Assembly (NCBI RefSeq): GCF_000816495.1
Contig: NZ_JXBK01000001.1
Span: forward strand, 2,520,753-2,562,421
Direction: 5' to 3'
DNA: 41,669 bases
Origin: Acinetobacter harbinensis
GTDB taxonomy: Bacteria > Pseudomonadota > Gammaproteobacteria > Pseudomonadales > Moraxellaceae
The notes beneath the pieces are model-generated. The model made no database searches. It was not told the DNA's origin and saw nothing but the letters and a program-made list of their open reading frames with translations. The position numbers and the translations under genes were made by a program. Shown one piece after another: positions 8,273-17,345 of the stretch; within the stretch, counting starts at the first letter, position 1, and each line of letters begins with the position of its first letter.

Positions 8273-9367
8273 TTAGCGTCGCTCAAGTGGAACCCACTCA
8301 ATGACCCAAGCCGACTTCATATTTAAGCTTTCATCACCGTTAATCTTCTTACGTGCAGCATCTGCCGTCTCTCTGTTTTTAGACGGGCCAACCATAATTC
8401 GCACGCCTTTAGAGGTGGGGCTTTTGGTGACTTTATAGCCCTTAGCACGTAACTGTGCAGCGACTGCATCAGCATTGGCTTCATTGGCTGCCAAGGCCAC
8501 TTGCACCATCCACTGTTTATCGCCATTTTCCAGCAAATCACGGGCTTTTTCAGCTTCGGCCTTTTTCTCAGCGTCTGCTTCACGCTTGGCTTGCAGTTTT
8601 TTCTGTTCTGCCAGCTTTTTCTCCGCCTCTTGCTTTTGATCGGCCTTTAGTTTTGCGGCAGTCTCATCTTTGGCTTTTTGTTCAGCCAATTTTTTTTCTG
8701 CCAGTTTACGTTCCGCTATTTTTTGCTCCGCCAGCTTATTCTCAGCAGCTTTTTGTTCTGCTAATTTTTGCGCGGCTGCTTTATTTTCAGCTGTTTTTAG
8801 TTCAGCTTGTTTCTTTTCGGCATCAATTTGACGTTGATTTTCAGCTAATTTTTTATTCGCATCAGTTTGCTGCTGTTGCACCTTTTGCTGTTGTAACTTT
8901 TTTTCCGCAATCACCTTATCCGCAGCCAAACGTTTTTGCTTAACTGCATCATCTTCAATCAATTCAGGCGGAATATTATCTGAGCTTTGCTGCGCTTCAA
9001 GACGATGCGCATTTAAGGCCGCATATTCTTCTGCGGCTTTACGCGCAGCATCCGCTTCAGCTTGCTGCTGTGTGACCAAAAACTCTGCCGCTCGGGCTTC
9101 TTGCTCAGCCACGGCTTTTTCACGGCCACGGCGCTGCTCTTCAAGTAAGCGTTTTTCCGTTTCAACATCTACCGTTAACGGTTGCAGTTGAACCATCTCA
9201 CCCTCACCCGTAGGTCTTTTCGGCTCAACCTGTGCGCTACGTTCTGGTGCTTTTTGTTCGTTTTGATAGATTTCGTCTTTGCCTTTTAACAGTAAAGCCG
9301 CCAATAAAACGCCACCACCTAATAAAACAACGCCACCCATCCACCGTTGTTTGCTATTCATTGACAT
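8273..9367 (-). CDS. dedD: DedD-like membrane-anchored SPOR domain protein
   Basis: SPOR proteins bind denuded septal peptidoglycan during division. This 364-residue protein has a short cytoplasmic N-terminus, one transmembrane helix (WMGGVVLLGGGVLLAALLL, about residues 8-26), a long charged Ala/Lys/Glu/Gln segment with repeated KLAEQKAAE-like heptads (roughly residues 100-280, TolA-like, probably helical), and a C-terminal SPOR domain with WMVQVALAANEANADAVAAQ and GVRIMVGPSKNRETADAA. The order accD-folC-dedD is known from E. coli and pseudomonads. The start is ambiguous: ATG 9367 (MSMNSK) has GGGAG 11 nt upstream, whereas ATG 9361 (MNSK) overlaps the folC stop as ATGA. I chose 9367. The charged repeat makes the protein much longer than E. 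coli DedD. Confidence 0.88.
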   Translation of the reverse strand: MSMNSKQRWMGGVVLLGGGVLLAALLLKGKDEIYQNEQKAPERSAQVEPKRPTGEGEMVQLQPLTVDVETEKRLLEEQRRGREKAVAEQEARAAEFLVTQQQAEADAARKAAEEYAALNAHRLEAQQSSDNIPPELIEDDAVKQKRLAADKVIAEKKLQQQKVQQQQTDANKKLAENQRQIDAEKKQAELKTAENKAAAQKLAEQKAAENKLAEQKIAERKLAEKKLAEQKAKDETAAKLKADQKQEAEKKLAEQKKLQAKREADAEKKAEAEKARDLLENGDKQWMVQVALAANEANADAVAAQLRAKGYKVTKSPTSKGVRIMVGPSKNRETADAARKKINGDESLNMKSAWVIEWVPLERR

Positions 9368-10641
9368 TGTTGCAAATACTCCCATACCGCTTCTAAGGTA
9401 TGAAATGAACCACATACCAAGATCAGCTGATTATTTTTTGTTTCATTCAGGGCTGATTTAAAAGCCAACTGCACAGTTTCAAAGTGCTGTACGGTTTCTG
9501 CCTGTAAGGCATCCTCCAACTGGCGCATGGTTGCTGCACGTGGTACGTTTAAAGGCGCGATTTTCCATGTTAAAACAGTCGATTTCATCAATTCCACCAC
9601 GGAATTGATGTCTTTATCTTGCAACATAGAAAATACACACAGCACTTCTGTGTACTGTTTATTGTATTCTAAAAATTTTCGCAACTGCTTTAACAAAAAT
9701 TCAACGCCATGCGGATTATGACCGGCATCAAAAATTACGGTTTTGGCTTGAATTTGACGAATTTCAAAACGTCCTTGCAGCCGCGCCTGCGCAATGCCCT
9801 GTTGTAGCGCTGCCTGCGTTACCTTTAAGCCACTAACCAAAATTGCAGCAACGGCTGTGGCTAAGTTTTCTACGGCAAGTGAACCTAGCGGTAATGTTAA
9901 GGTGGTGCCGGGACTGGCAAACAACCAACTTTGCCCATCATCGCTATATTGATAAAAATAATCACGATCAGCGACATACAGTCTAGCCTGACATGCCTCG
10001 ACTTTATCTTGGATGGCCTGAGGCAAAGACTGAGTTGAGCCAAAAACCACGGGAATGTTCGGACGAATAATACCTGCTTTTTCAAAAGCAATTTTTTCAA
10101 TACTGTCGCCTAGCCAATCGGTATGATCAAGCCCAATATTGGTGATCACGGCGACATCGGGCGATATGACATTCACCACATCTAAGCGACCACCGAGTCC
10201 CACTTCAAGCACCCAAACATCACATTTTTGAGCCTTAAAAATCACAAAAGCCGCCAATGTGGTGGCCTCAAAGAAAGAGAGGCTTAAATCACATGCGCGA
10301 CGTGCTTGATCGACTTCAACAAAAGCATCCACCAAGCTTTGATCATCCACTTCAATACCGGACAATTTAACCCGTTCATTAAAGCGGTAAATATGCGGCG
10401 ATTGATATAGTCCCACTTGATAGCCTTGTGCATTTAAAATGGCTGCCAAAGTGGTGCTGGTTGAACCTTTACCATTGGTGCCTGCCACGGTCAATATGGT
10501 GGCCTGTGGCCGCATAACACCGAGTTTTTGCGCCACGGGAATCACCCGTTCTAGGCCTAAATCAATACCCGTGACGTGAACATGGCTCCAATAATCGAGC
10601 CATGTGTTTAAACAGTCTGTTGCAAGTGGTGCTGTGTTCAA
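9358..10641 (-). CDS. folC: Folylpolyglutamate/dihydrofolate synthase FolC
   Basis: FolC adds glutamate to dihydropteroate and extends folate polyglutamate tails with ATP. The 427-residue Mur-ligase fold protein shows the P-loop VAGTNGKGSTSTTL at about residues 53-66, the omega-loop/Mg region ITNIGLDHTDWLGDSIEKIA, and the GHNPHG motif of the C-terminal domain. It starts with TTG, its first base lying inside the accD stop (TTGA arrangement, 4-nt overlap), so translation is probably coupled to accD. Its own stop overlaps the dedD start. No better ATG exists before the conserved N-terminus. Confidence 0.94.
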   Translation of the reverse strand: MNTAPLATDCLNTWLDYWSHVHVTGIDLGLERVIPVAQKLGVMRPQATILTVAGTNGKGSTSTTLAAILNAQGYQVGLYQSPHIYRFNERVKLSGIEVDDQSLVDAFVEVDQARRACDLSLSFFEATTLAAFVIFKAQKCDVWVLEVGLGGRLDVVNVISPDVAVITNIGLDHTDWLGDSIEKIAFEKAGIIRPNIPVVFGSTQSLPQAIQDKVEACQARLYVADRDYFYQYSDDGQSWLFASPGTTLTLPLGSLAVENLATAVAAILVSGLKVTQAALQQGIAQARLQGRFEIRQIQAKTVIFDAGHNPHGVEFLLKQLRKFLEYNKQYTEVLCVFSMLQDKDINSVVELMKSTVLTWKIAPLNVPRAATMRQLEDALQAETVQHFETVQLAFKSALNETKNNQLILVCGSFHTLEAVWEYLQQCQ

Positions 10642-11534
10642 GGCAAATTCATCAGTTTCGCGACAATACGATATACAGTATCACGTAATGCGTGACGATG
10701 AACAATTTGATCGATTACCCCATGATCAAGCAAATACTCAGCACGTTGGAACGGTTCTTCCAATTTTTCACGCACTGTTTGCTCAATGACACGTTTACCG
10801 GCAAAGCCAATCATGGCTTTAGGTTCAGCAATATGTACATCACCCAACATTGCCAATGAAGCAGTTACGCCGCCATAAACAGGATGAGTCAGTACCACGA
10901 CATATGGTAAACCGGCTTCTTTCATACGCTGAATAGCAGCAGCAGTGCGTGCCATTTGCATCAACGACAACATGCCTTCTTGCATACGCGCACCACCAGA
11001 TGCTGCAAAACAAATTAAAGGTTGTTTGTCTTTGATGGCCTGTTCAGCCGCTTGTACAAAACGGTCACCCACAACCGTACCCATTGAACCGCCCATAAAG
11101 TCGAATTCAAAGGCACACGTCATCACCGGCATGCCTTTAAGCACACCTTGCATGACCACCAAAGCTTCGGTTTCACCGGTTTTCTTCTGTGCTTCAGCCA
11201 TGCGCGCTGGATAAGGTTTGCTGTCAACGAACTTTAATGGATCTTTTGCGACAAATTCTTGACCCAGCTCAATTTTCACTTGATCGAGAAACCAATTTAA
11301 TCGATCACGGGCTTTCATGCGCAAATGTTCATCGCATTGCGGACAAACATACGCATTAAATGACATCGCGGTACGTGTCACTAAAGCGTGACATTCAGGA
11401 CACTCAATGGTCGGTTCTGTAAAAGTGGCTTTGAGTGCAGTTTGCTCATCGGGGGCGTGAATACCCGGAACATGACGTTCCGTCCACGGCGTCGCTGGGC
11501 TTAGAATTTGGCCTAATTTGACTTCTTGATTCAT
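10638..11534 (-). CDS. accD: Acetyl-CoA carboxylase carboxyltransferase subunit beta
   Basis: AccD forms, with AccA, the carboxyltransferase that makes malonyl-CoA for fatty acid synthesis. The 298-residue protein has the N-terminal four-cysteine zinc ribbon (CPEC about residue 45, CPQC about residue 64), which binds mRNA and CoA in characterised homologues. The crotonase-fold core carries MGGSMGTVVGDRF, SGGARMQEGMLSLMQ and PVYGGVTASLAMLGDV. ATG 11534 overlaps the trpA stop as ATGA, and its own TGA overlaps the folC start. AccA is not in this window. Confidence 0.97.
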   Translation of the reverse strand: MNQEVKLGQILSPATPWTERHVPGIHAPDEQTALKATFTEPTIECPECHALVTRTAMSFNAYVCPQCDEHLRMKARDRLNWFLDQVKIELGQEFVAKDPLKFVDSKPYPARMAEAQKKTGETEALVVMQGVLKGMPVMTCAFEFDFMGGSMGTVVGDRFVQAAEQAIKDKQPLICFAASGGARMQEGMLSLMQMARTAAAIQRMKEAGLPYVVVLTHPVYGGVTASLAMLGDVHIAEPKAMIGFAGKRVIEQTVREKLEEPFQRAEYLLDHGVIDQIVHRHALRDTVYRIVAKLMNLP

Positions 11535-12334
11535 ACTAACTCATCGAGCGCAGCTCGAAGCTCCTTGACTGTATTAACCGTTTCAAGCACGGCTTGCTCT
11601 GGTGCTAGATTTGCAAATTGTTTAACAAAGGCACTGCCGACAATGACCGCATCTGCGGCTTGACCCATTGCTTTTGCAGAGGCAGCATCACTAATTCCAA
11701 ATCCCACACCGACCGGAATGTCAGTCACAGCTTTAATTTTCTGGATACGGGCCGCAGCTTCAGCAACATCTAAAGTTGCCGCACCCGTAACGCCTTTCAA
11801 GGACACATAATAGATAAAGCCACGGGCTTGCTTCGCCACATGTTGAATACGTTCATCCGTTGAAGTCGGTGCCAGTAAGAAAATTTGATCCATATCGAAT
11901 TTCTTCAATACGGTATCGAAATCTGCGGCTTCTTCTGGCGGTAAATCGACCAAAAGAATGCCATCCACACCGCACTCATTGGCATATGAGACAAATTTTT
12001 CATAGCCAATCACTTCAACCGGATTTAAGTAACCCATTAAAACCACCGGTGTACGGGTGTCTTTTTGGCGAAACTCTTTGATCATATTCAATGCATCTAA
12101 GGTACTGGTGCCACCTTTTAACGCACGTTCTGCTGCAAGCGCAATGACTGGACCATCTGCCATTGGATCTGAAAATGGTAGTCCCAGTTCAATGACATCT
12201 ACTCCTGCCTCAACCATTTGATGTAACAATGGAACAGTTACTTGTGGCTGAGGATCACCCGCCATCACATAAGAAACTAACGCTTTACGCTGTTGAGATT
12301 TAAGCTGTCCAAAACGAGTGGCTAAACGTGACAT
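11531..12334 (-). CDS. trpA: Tryptophan synthase alpha subunit
   Basis: TrpA cleaves indole-3-glycerol phosphate and channels indole to TrpB. The 267-residue TIM barrel has the catalytic residues in ELGLPFSDPMADGP, at Glu49 and Asp60 exactly as in the Salmonella enzyme. The phosphate-binding GVGFGISDAASAKAMG and the IVGSAFVKQ strand follow. It is the first gene of trpA-accD-folC-dedD, joined to accD by a 4-nt ATGA overlap. AAGGA lies 12 nt before the start, a rather long spacing. Its partner trpB is 3.8 kb away behind three unrelated genes, so the usual trpBA coupling is absent. Confidence 0.97.
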   Translation of the reverse strand: MSRLATRFGQLKSQQRKALVSYVMAGDPQPQVTVPLLHQMVEAGVDVIELGLPFSDPMADGPVIALAAERALKGGTSTLDALNMIKEFRQKDTRTPVVLMGYLNPVEVIGYEKFVSYANECGVDGILLVDLPPEEAADFDTVLKKFDMDQIFLLAPTSTDERIQHVAKQARGFIYYVSLKGVTGAATLDVAEAAARIQKIKAVTDIPVGVGFGISDAASAKAMGQAADAVIVGSAFVKQFANLAPEQAVLETVNTVKELRAALDELV

Positions 12335-12698
12335 AAGAGTATGCTTTCCTTGAATTATTTAGAAACTGAGCAGTTGGCTTTGTAGAAATACAAGACAACG
12401 CATTGTAACGCTATTTTTTACCCATTGAATAGGGTCAAAAAAGCTCACACGACTCTCGACTGACAATCTCATTTTTTCAGAATAATCCGAGACCACCATT
12501 TACGGCCATTTAGCATTTTTTCTCAATGATCAAAGATGCCTAATTTTGCTATTTAAAAAAATATCCAATATTAAGATAAACTTATTTTTATTACTAAAAA
12601 CTTGATAAAAATAGATAAGTTAGCTTTTACATTTAATATTTTATGAAATAGCAAAACCTGCACTATACTAGACCGGAATTTCCTTCCTTTTGTTTTTT
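12335..12698. other. Divergent intergenic region between trpA and the NhaC-family gene
   Basis: A 364-bp AT-rich region that must promote trpA leftward and the antiporter rightward. No gene is visible. A rightward -10 TATACT (about 12664-12669) precedes the antiporter but lacks a good -35. An AT-rich inverted repeat, AACTTAT...ATAAGTT, spans about 12578-12620. On the trpA side TTGACC and TACAAT occur but with unsuitable spacing. No trp leader peptide with Trp codons was found. Confidence 0.4.
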
Positions 12699-14030
12699 AT
12701 GACTCCCAATGCTCCAGATCAAGTGCCCGCACGTGCGCTGGCACTGCTGCCTCTTCTTGTCTTTTTGGCCATTTTTTTAGGTAGTGGTATCTATCATTCC
12801 ATGATTGGTACTGAGTTGGCTTTTTATCAAGTCAAAGCACCCGTTGCGGCTTTTCCAGCCATTATTTTGGCCGTGCTACTGTACCGCGGCAAAGTGAATC
12901 TAGCGATAGATGAATTTTTACAAGGCGCCAGTCATCCCAATCTAATTTTAATGTTTATGGTGTTTATGTTGGCCGGCGCTTTTGCCAGCGTCAGCAGCGC
13001 CATTGGCAGTGTCGATGCCACCGTTCAAATGGGATTATCGGTAATTCCCTCTGAATTTGTACTGCCGATGCTGTTTGTGATTGCTGCTTTTATTGCTACA
13101 GCCATGGGCACATCCATGGGTACAATTGCCGCCTGCGCTCCTATTGCTTTTGGCTTTTCACAAGTCACGCATATTGAAGCCGTGTATGCCATTGGTGCAG
13201 TGGTGGGCGGTGCCATGTTTGGTGATAATCTATCAATGATTTCAGACACCACCATTGCGGCAACTTCTAGCCAAAAAGTTGCATTGCGGGACAAGTTTAA
13301 AGTCAATGTATGGATTGCTGGCCCTGCCGCTGTGCTGACCATTGTGCTTTATGCATTGATTAGCCATGATGCACAAAGCATTCATTACCAAGCCTATAAT
13401 CCGTGGTTAATTGTGCCCTATGCCGCCGTTTTTGTATTGGCTTTTTCACGTTTGCACGTGGTGGCCGTTCTCACTTTAGGGATTGTGTTCTCCGGCCTGA
13501 TGGGCTTACTGGTCAATCCTGATTTTAATTTACTACAGGTTAATAATTCGATCTATGCTGGCTTTATCGGCATGTTTGAAGTGGCACTGTTGTCGATGTT
13601 CTTGGGCGGTTTATCGGCCATTATGCAAAAAGAAGGCGGACTACGTTGGCTAATTGAACGAATTTACAGCTTGACGCGTTTGCTTAATATTGGTCGCCAA
13701 CGTGCCGGTGAATTGGGGATCAGTTGTTTGGTGGTATTTTCCAATTTATTTGTGGCCAACAATACCGTTGCGATTATTCTCTCTGGCGATATGGCGCGTG
13801 AAGTGGCGCAAGAATATGCGGTAGAACCGAAACGTGCTGCGGCCTTTATGGATATTTTTTCCTGCATTGTACAAGGCGTGATTCCTTACGGCGCTCAAAT
13901 GCTATTGGCCTGCTCAATTGCTCAGATGTCCCCTTTGGAATTAATTGGGCATATCTATTACTGCTGGATATTAATTGTTTTTGCCGTTTTAGCCATTGTG
14001 TTTCGTTTACCTAAATTTAAAACACGCTAA
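12699..14030 (+). CDS. NhaC-family Na+/H+ antiporter-like transporter
   Basis: A 443-residue polytopic inner-membrane protein with about 11-12 hydrophobic segments. The motif AMFGDNLSMISDTTIAATSSQ (about residues 175-195) is the family signature of the Na_H_antiporter/NhaC group, with acidic residues expected in ion binding. A second amphipathic re-entrant region contains FSNLFVANNTVAIILSGDMA. Members exchange Na+ or amino acids/organic acids for protons, so the substrate is uncertain. I start at ATG 12699 (MTPNAPDQVP); an in-frame TTG at 12690 is possible, and neither has a good ribosome binding site. It is transcribed against its neighbours and interrupts the trpB...trpA stretch. It ends in a terminator at 14055-14090. 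Confidence 0.85.
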   Translation: MTPNAPDQVPARALALLPLLVFLAIFLGSGIYHSMIGTELAFYQVKAPVAAFPAIILAVLLYRGKVNLAIDEFLQGASHPNLILMFMVFMLAGAFASVSSAIGSVDATVQMGLSVIPSEFVLPMLFVIAAFIATAMGTSMGTIAACAPIAFGFSQVTHIEAVYAIGAVVGGAMFGDNLSMISDTTIAATSSQKVALRDKFKVNVWIAGPAAVLTIVLYALISHDAQSIHYQAYNPWLIVPYAAVFVLAFSRLHVVAVLTLGIVFSGLMGLLVNPDFNLLQVNNSIYAGFIGMFEVALLSMFLGGLSAIMQKEGGLRWLIERIYSLTRLLNIGRQRAGELGISCLVVFSNLFVANNTVAIILSGDMAREVAQEYAVEPKRAAAFMDIFSCIVQGVIPYGAQMLLACSIAQMSPLELIGHIYYCWILIVFAVLAIVFRLPKFKTR

Positions 14031-14054
14031 AGCCATGCATTGCAGTTGTTTTAA

Positions 14055-14090
14055 AAAAATGCCGCTCAGCATCAGTTGAACGGCATTTTT
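14055..14090 (+). terminator. Rho-independent terminator after the antiporter gene
   Basis: AAAAATGCCG...CGGCATTTTT, a 10-bp perfect stem around a 16-nt loop, 24 nt past the stop and ending in T5. It faces the convergent DUF2804 gene and could serve both directions. Confidence 0.8.
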
Positions 14091-14215
14091 ATGATTCACT
14101 TAAGTATTTAAAAATCAAAGATAAAAATTCAATCTCAGCTTAATCTTGGCATGTTTTAAATTGCCTTGAAACTCAAAAGTCGTTGAGAGATAGATACACC
14201 ATCGATAACTGGGCA

Positions 14216-15208
14216 TTACCACTTGGCATAATGCTGCTCTAACAGACCATATTCACTGTTCAAGACAATTTCTTGCTCATCGAGTTGAATGGTGCCGGTA
14301 ATTTTGGCTTGCCACTGACTAAACTGACTCCCAACCAATCTCAAATTTAGATTTTCATAACGACGCCAACCGGTACGAATTTCTAATTTTAATTTTTCAT
14401 CCAATGATCGAATGGTCCAGTAGCCTTCTGCTTCGGCTTGAAACAAAACATCGCTCAGAGGATATAGAACACCATTAATCCACAAACAATTTTCATTGCC
14501 AAAACTTTCATTCACCCCTGAGGCTAAATTTAAGCCAATCCGCTGATCGTGTTGATCCCAAAAATTACAAGACAACCAAAACCATGCCGTTTCGGGACGT
14601 AAAAAACCACAGGTGTCATCTAATGCAGCTAAGGTTTTTTCATTAAATTGAATGATTTGTGACTGTTTATTGACAAAAAAACCTTCACAGGCCAACGTGT
14701 TGAGCTTTTGCGTATAGGTCCAACCATTAATTCCGGTCGGGCTACACATGCTGAATGCGTCTGTGCCGGCACAAAAAATACGCGCACTGAGTTTAATTTC
14801 GCCATATTTGGTCACATGAATATAACGCACGCCATTGGCATGTTGGATATCGATTTGAAAAGGCGATTTAGCAAAGGAACTTTGATTGTAAAGGGGTTGT
14901 TCATCAACATTCGTCTGACGCGATAAAAAATTAATGGCATTCCATTCTAAAACTTCATGGTTTTGATGATTATACACATAGATAAAAGCATGCCCTGCCC
15001 AACCAATATCAGCGATCGCCAAACCAATGGTGTAGTGTTCATGTTGAATACAACAAAATTTGAATTTTTTATACTTTAATCGCTTACGCCAACCGGTCAG
15101 CACTTTGCCATACGGGGTTTTATATTGATATTGATCTAAATCGATAACCTTGGGAAGTTTATTGAAACGTCCATAATTGGGCTGTCCATTTAATTGAATT
15201 AAATCCAT
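14216..15208 (-). CDS. DUF2804 family protein
   Basis: A 330-residue conserved protein of DUF2804. Diagnostic stretches are the N-terminal GWRKRLKYKKFKFCCIQ, the internal NGWTYTQKLNTLACEG and the C-terminal YGLLEQHYAKW. There is no signal peptide or transmembrane helix; many aromatic residues and beta-type alternation suggest a beta-rich fold. Biochemical function is not known to me. GGA lies 9 nt before ATG 15208. A possible promoter in the 175-bp gap before it reads TTGCAC-16-TATAGG on the minus strand, so it may be separate from the DUF1543 gene upstream. Confidence 0.8.
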   Translation of the reverse strand: MDLIQLNGQPNYGRFNKLPKVIDLDQYQYKTPYGKVLTGWRKRLKYKKFKFCCIQHEHYTIGLAIADIGWAGHAFIYVYNHQNHEVLEWNAINFLSRQTNVDEQPLYNQSSFAKSPFQIDIQHANGVRYIHVTKYGEIKLSARIFCAGTDAFSMCSPTGINGWTYTQKLNTLACEGFFVNKQSQIIQFNEKTLAALDDTCGFLRPETAWFWLSCNFWDQHDQRIGLNLASGVNESFGNENCLWINGVLYPLSDVLFQAEAEGYWTIRSLDEKLKLEIRTGWRRYENLNLRLVGSQFSQWQAKITGTIQLDEQEIVLNSEYGLLEQHYAKW

Positions 15209-15383
15209 TTATTTAATTCCATCTAGCTAAGAGATCATAGATTGCATCGGCTTATTATGCCTATAAAACTGTATAAAAACAGTGCAAGCCATCATTGTGA
15301 ATAGAAAAGTTACAAAAAACCCACCTATTCTTTTAAGTTTATAAATTTATTATTAATATTTATGAATCAGTAAGATAAATTAA

Positions 15384-15899
15384 TTATCCATTCAGCATGA
15401 GATAAGTGTTTTTCCATTGATTGCCCGAAAACTGCCCTTCACGCAAGTGTACATAACGCCCATGAATCTGATCGATGGCAATACAATCATCTACCTCTAA
15501 CACCCGATCGGTATGCTGCTTCTGCCAGTGCTGGGCAAAGTATGCTTGACCACGTTGCTTGGCCACCATGGCATTTTGCGCCACCACCAAAACATAGCGA
15601 TGCAGCTCACCAAACTCACGGGCATCATAACCGCCCAAATTAATCAGATACAGTTTTTGATCGGCCTGATTGGACTGTGCATTAGAAAATTGGATTTGAT
15701 ATTGAATGCCTTCAAATTCGACACCATTTATTTGTGCCCAAGCATCAATATGTAAGCCTTTTTGTTCAGCAAACCATGCATTTTTAAGCTGCGGATAAAC
15801 CTGCTCTAGTGTATCGCCCACGGCCAACACCACATCATGCACTTCGGTATTGGCGCGAGCATGACGCCCACCAAGCATCACAATAAACAGACTGGGCAT
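15384..15899 (-). CDS. DUF1543 domain protein
   Basis: A 171-residue cytoplasmic protein matching DUF1543: the N-terminus LFIVMLGGRHARANTEVHDV is the family hallmark, followed by HIDAWAQINGVEFEGI and NLGGYDAREFGELHRYVLVV. The sequence appears to contain two related halves (LFIVMLGGRH...EVHDVVLAVG and LYLINLGGYD...ELHRYVLVVA), consistent with an internal duplication. No catalytic motif is evident. A good Shine-Dalgarno GGAG lies 7 nt before the ATG. It sits between trpB and the DUF2804 gene on the same strand, with gaps above 170 bp on both sides, so co-transcription is uncertain. Confidence 0.85.
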   Translation of the reverse strand: MPSLFIVMLGGRHARANTEVHDVVLAVGDTLEQVYPQLKNAWFAEQKGLHIDAWAQINGVEFEGIQYQIQFSNAQSNQADQKLYLINLGGYDAREFGELHRYVLVVAQNAMVAKQRGQAYFAQHWQKQHTDRVLEVDDCIAIDQIHGRYVHLREGQFSGNQWKNTYLMLNG

Positions 15900-16115
15900 T
15901 TATTTCTCCAAAAATTCGATAATAATTGATTCAAGGAATGATCGAATTCAACACTAAATATTTATTTTAATAGTGAGTTATAGCACTCGTGGATTAATTA
16001 ACAGCAAATATTCTAAAAAAAATCGCGCTAGGTCTTCACCCAACACGATTCTTTCAAAACATGACACGGACTCAGCTAGAGCTTTCTCTCAAAGGGAAAG
16101 ACTGAGTATCGAGCA

Positions 16116-17345
16116 TTACATCTCAACCATTTCTACACCGTCAAGCCGCGCCACAGTCATTAAATCTTTATCACCACGACCAGAAACAGTGGCAATAATA
16201 ATTTGATCTTTCGACATGGTCGGCGCCAATTTGGTCACATAGGCCATGGCGTGTGCACTTTCTAATGCCGGAATAATCCCTTCAATTTGGGTTAAATCAC
16301 GGAAACCTTGCAGCGCTTCATTGTCGGTAATCGGCACATAATTGACACGTTGCATATCTTTTAAGAAGCTATGTTCAGGGCCAACACCTGGATAATCCAG
16401 ACCTGCCGAAATCGAATGGGTCTCAATAATCTGACCTTGTGCATCCGACATTAAGTAAGTGCGATTACCATGCAACACGCCAACATGACCTGCATTCAGT
16501 GGTGCAGAATGACGACCGGTTTCAATGCCATCGCCTGCCGCTTCCACGCCATACATTTTCACATCTGCATCATTTAAAAATGGATAGAACAAGCCCATCG
16601 CATTTGAACCACCGCCCACGCACGCCACCAAAGCATCAGGTAAACGGCCGGCCTGTTCTTGAATTTGCTTACGCGCTTCACGACCAATAATCGACTGGAA
16701 ATCACGTACCAATTGTGGATACGGATGCGGACCGGCCACTGTACCAATAATATAATAGGTGCTGTCGACATTGGTGACCCAATCGCGCATCGCTTCATTC
16801 ATAGCATCTTTAAGAGTTTTTGAGCCACTTTGCACCGGTACAACCGTCGCACCCAATAAACGCATACGATAGACGTTCATGGCTTGACGTTTCACATCGT
16901 CTGCACCCATGAATACCACACACTCCAAACCTAAACGCGCAGCAATGGTTGCAGTGGCAACGCCATGCTGACCTGCGCCAGTTTCGGCAATGATGCGTTT
17001 TTTACCGGACAATTTAGCCAATAAAGCTTGACCAATGGTGTTATTAATTTTGTGTGAGCCTGTGTGGTTCAGATCTTCACGTTTTAAATAAATCTGCGCG
17101 CCACCCAATTCTTTTGACCATCGTTCAGCGTAATAAAGTGGACTAGGACGACCTACATAGTAGGCAAGATCACGGTCGAATTCTGCTAGAAACTGGGCAT
17201 CATCTTTCATACGGAAATAGAGTTTTTCTAAATCCTCTAAAGCTGCCATCAGCGTTTCTGACACAAAACGTCCGCCATGAATACCGAAATGCCCGCGTTC
17301 ATTTGGGAATTGGGTATAGTCAATCACATTATTTTGCTGATCCAC
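16116..17345 (-). CDS. trpB: Tryptophan synthase beta subunit
   Basis: TrpB joins indole and serine to tryptophan with pyridoxal phosphate. The 409-residue protein has the PLP lysine Lys99 in [11 protein letters not shown], the phosphate-binding loop [12 protein letters not shown], and the catalytic glutamate in [12 protein letters not shown] assign a GTG start at 17345 (product [10 protein letters not shown]) because a perfect AAGGAG lies 6 nt upstream; the longer TTG form from 17372 would bury that site. It overlaps the end of trpF by 17 nt in another frame, so the two are coupled. No trpA follows. The only structure after the stop is an imperfect hairpin near 16070-16105. Confidence 0.96.
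   Translation of the reverse strand: MDQQNNVIDYTQFPNERGHFGIHGGRFVSETLMAALEDLEKLYFRMKDDAQFLAEFDRDLAYYVGRPSPLYYAERWSKELGGAQIYLKREDLNHTGSHKINNTIGQALLAKLSGKKRIIAETGAGQHGVATATIAARLGLECVVFMGADDVKRQAMNVYRMRLLGATVVPVQSGSKTLKDAMNEAMRDWVTNVDSTYYIIGTVAGPHPYPQLVRDFQSIIGREARKQIQEQAGRLPDALVACVGGGSNAMGLFYPFLNDADVKMYGVEAAGDGIETGRHSAPLNAGHVGVLHGNRTYLMSDAQGQIIETHSISAGLDYPGVGPEHSFLKDMQRVNYVPITDNEALQGFRDLTQIEGIIPALESAHAMAYVTKLAPTMSKDQIIIATVSGRGDKDLMTVARLDGVEMVEM

Noticed and set aside
8455..8943. 162-codon plus-strand open frame opposite dedD
   Set aside because: It is a by-product of the Lys/Glu/Ala repeat codons of dedD read backwards; there is no start signal.
15269..15282. LexA-like CTG-N8-CAG site (CTGTATAAAAACAG)
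   Set aside because: The gap is 2 nt shorter than a LexA box, the neighbour is not a DNA repair gene, and Acinetobacter is known to lack a standard LexA.
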